Assembly (NCBI GenBank): GCA_045863035.1
Contig: BTUV01000135.1
Location: forward strand, 1-6,160
Length of the DNA stretch: 6,160 nt
Source: H2-BAC3 sp045863035
GTDB taxonomy: Bacteria > Bacteroidota > Ignavibacteria > Ignavibacteriales > Ignavibacteriaceae
Direction of reading: 5' to 3'
Every line of letters begins with the position of its first letter. Within the stretch, counting starts at the first letter, position 1. Both the position numbers and the translations under genes were made by a program. Below, piece after piece: positions 5,762 to 6,160 of this stretch. The notes beneath the pieces were generated by a model. That model saw nothing but the letters and a program-made list of their open reading frames with translations. It was not told the origin of the DNA and did no database searches.

Positions 5762-5782
5762 CAATTGTACAATGTACAATTG
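5762..5782. repeat. Perfect 21-bp palindrome after the regulator gene
   Basis: CAATTGTACA (5762-5771) and TGTACAATTG (5773-5782) are exact reverse complements around a single A. It starts 12 bases after the regulator stop codon. No T-run follows, so it is not a classic intrinsic terminator. Similar ACAATGTACAATTG-type strings occur, from memory, as dispersed intergenic repeats in many bacteria, and a related AT-rich string (TTACAATGAACAATATATAA) occurs here at 6001-6020. An operator dyad is the alternative. Confidence 0.6.
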
Positions 5783-6160
5783 ACAATATCCTCCTGACTT
5801 CTGCCAAAATTTGACCCAATGGTAAAAATATGACAATACGTGTTCAAAACGAAGTTTTTCTAATAATTTGTCATACTAATTTTAATGATACATTGTGGCA
5901 AAAAAATTATAGTCATATCCTTATCAACAACAATGCAATTTGGAAAAGGAAATTTCAGACACAAGGTCAATGCTACTATAGCAAAGCCCCCGCTTCTAAT
6001 TTACAATGAACAATATATAATTTTTTAAGCCCCCTCTTTCCAATACAGAACCCGGCAAACACAAATTTATGTTCTGACGTAATAAATATTCAGTTAAAAA
6101 TTACACTGTCAGGAGAGAGGGGGTTTGGGGGTGAGTCTTGTTATCGCGAACATGTGGCTG
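5783..6160. other. AT-rich non-coding tail
   Basis: No reading frame with a plausible start, ribosome binding site or protein-like composition was seen on either strand. No clear intrinsic terminator closes the signalling operon. The stretch carries short C-runs at 5986-5991 and 6030-6034, G-runs near 6119-6136 and a lone TACGTGTT (5837-5844) matching one arm of the near-palindromic repeats upstream. Composition is distinctly more AT-rich than the genes, with a sharp return to G-rich sequence at the edge. Confidence 0.55.
6027..6126. repeat. Inverted repeat pair, possible miniature or dispersed element
   Basis: AAGCCCCCTCTTTCC (6027-6041) and GGAGAGAGGGGGTTT (6112-6126) are inverted copies matching at 13 of 15 positions; both mismatches become G-U pairs in a plus-strand RNA. 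They bound a 70-base AT-rich interior with no coding sequence. The right end continues into GGGGGTGAG, giving a G-run string that resembles, from memory, widespread intergenic repeats in diverse bacteria. It may be a small MITE-like element or simply two facing copies of such a repeat. No target-site duplication is obvious. Confidence 0.4.

Noticed and set aside
5811..5840. TTGACC as the -35 of a promoter in the non-coding tail
   Set aside because: No acceptable -10 lies at 16-18 bp spacing and no gene is seen downstream within the window.
5837..5844. TACGTGTT, a possible third copy of the near-palindromic repeat
   Set aside because: Only one 8-base arm matches and no complementary arm lies at the expected distance, so chance is sufficient.

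Overview
The window comes from a Gram-negative bacterium, since it encodes an outer-membrane TonB-dependent receptor. Its base composition is moderate. Translation starts mostly lack Shine-Dalgarno (SD) sequences, and there is a possible Bacteroidota-type promoter at the left edge. These points suggest the Fibrobacterota-Chlorobiota-Bacteroidota group, perhaps a relative of Ignavibacteria. That placement is inference; there is no rRNA or other marker gene to confirm it.

Layout, all genes on the + strand. (1) 49-2268: a FecA-like TonB-dependent receptor, closed by a strong intrinsic terminator at 2292-2328. (2) 2329-3130: about 800 bases without a convincing gene. Its left half holds two copies of a 31-bp near-palindrome and several further dyads. 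Its right half holds a candidate promoter and a foldable leader. (3) 3131-5750: a tightly packed signalling operon of a 7-TM membrane protein, a PAS/HisKA_3 histidine kinase and a NarL/FixJ response regulator. (4) 5751-6160: an AT-rich non-coding tail with a perfect 21-bp palindrome and a repeat-like inverted pair near the window edge.

The membrane protein and kinase overlap by one base (TAATG), and the kinase and first regulator start overlap by four (ATGA), so all three were built for coupled translation. The small protein is a predicted N-out/C-in 7-TM unit and the kinase has only one TM segment of its own. The simplest reading is a sensor split into two polypeptides, passing phosphate from His190 of the kinase to Asp60 of the regulator.

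The most striking feature is a perfect 216-bp tandem duplication (4806-5021 and 5022-5237) spanning the kinase end and regulator start. It leaves a 61-codon regulator fragment that stops one residue after the phosphoacceptor Asp, followed by an intact regulator that no longer overlaps the kinase. It is either a very recent and probably reversible event or an assembly error. The second most interesting element is the leader before the membrane-protein gene. An 18-nt long-range pairing and an anti-SD pairing there cross each other, which is switch-like, and I recognise no known riboswitch class in it.
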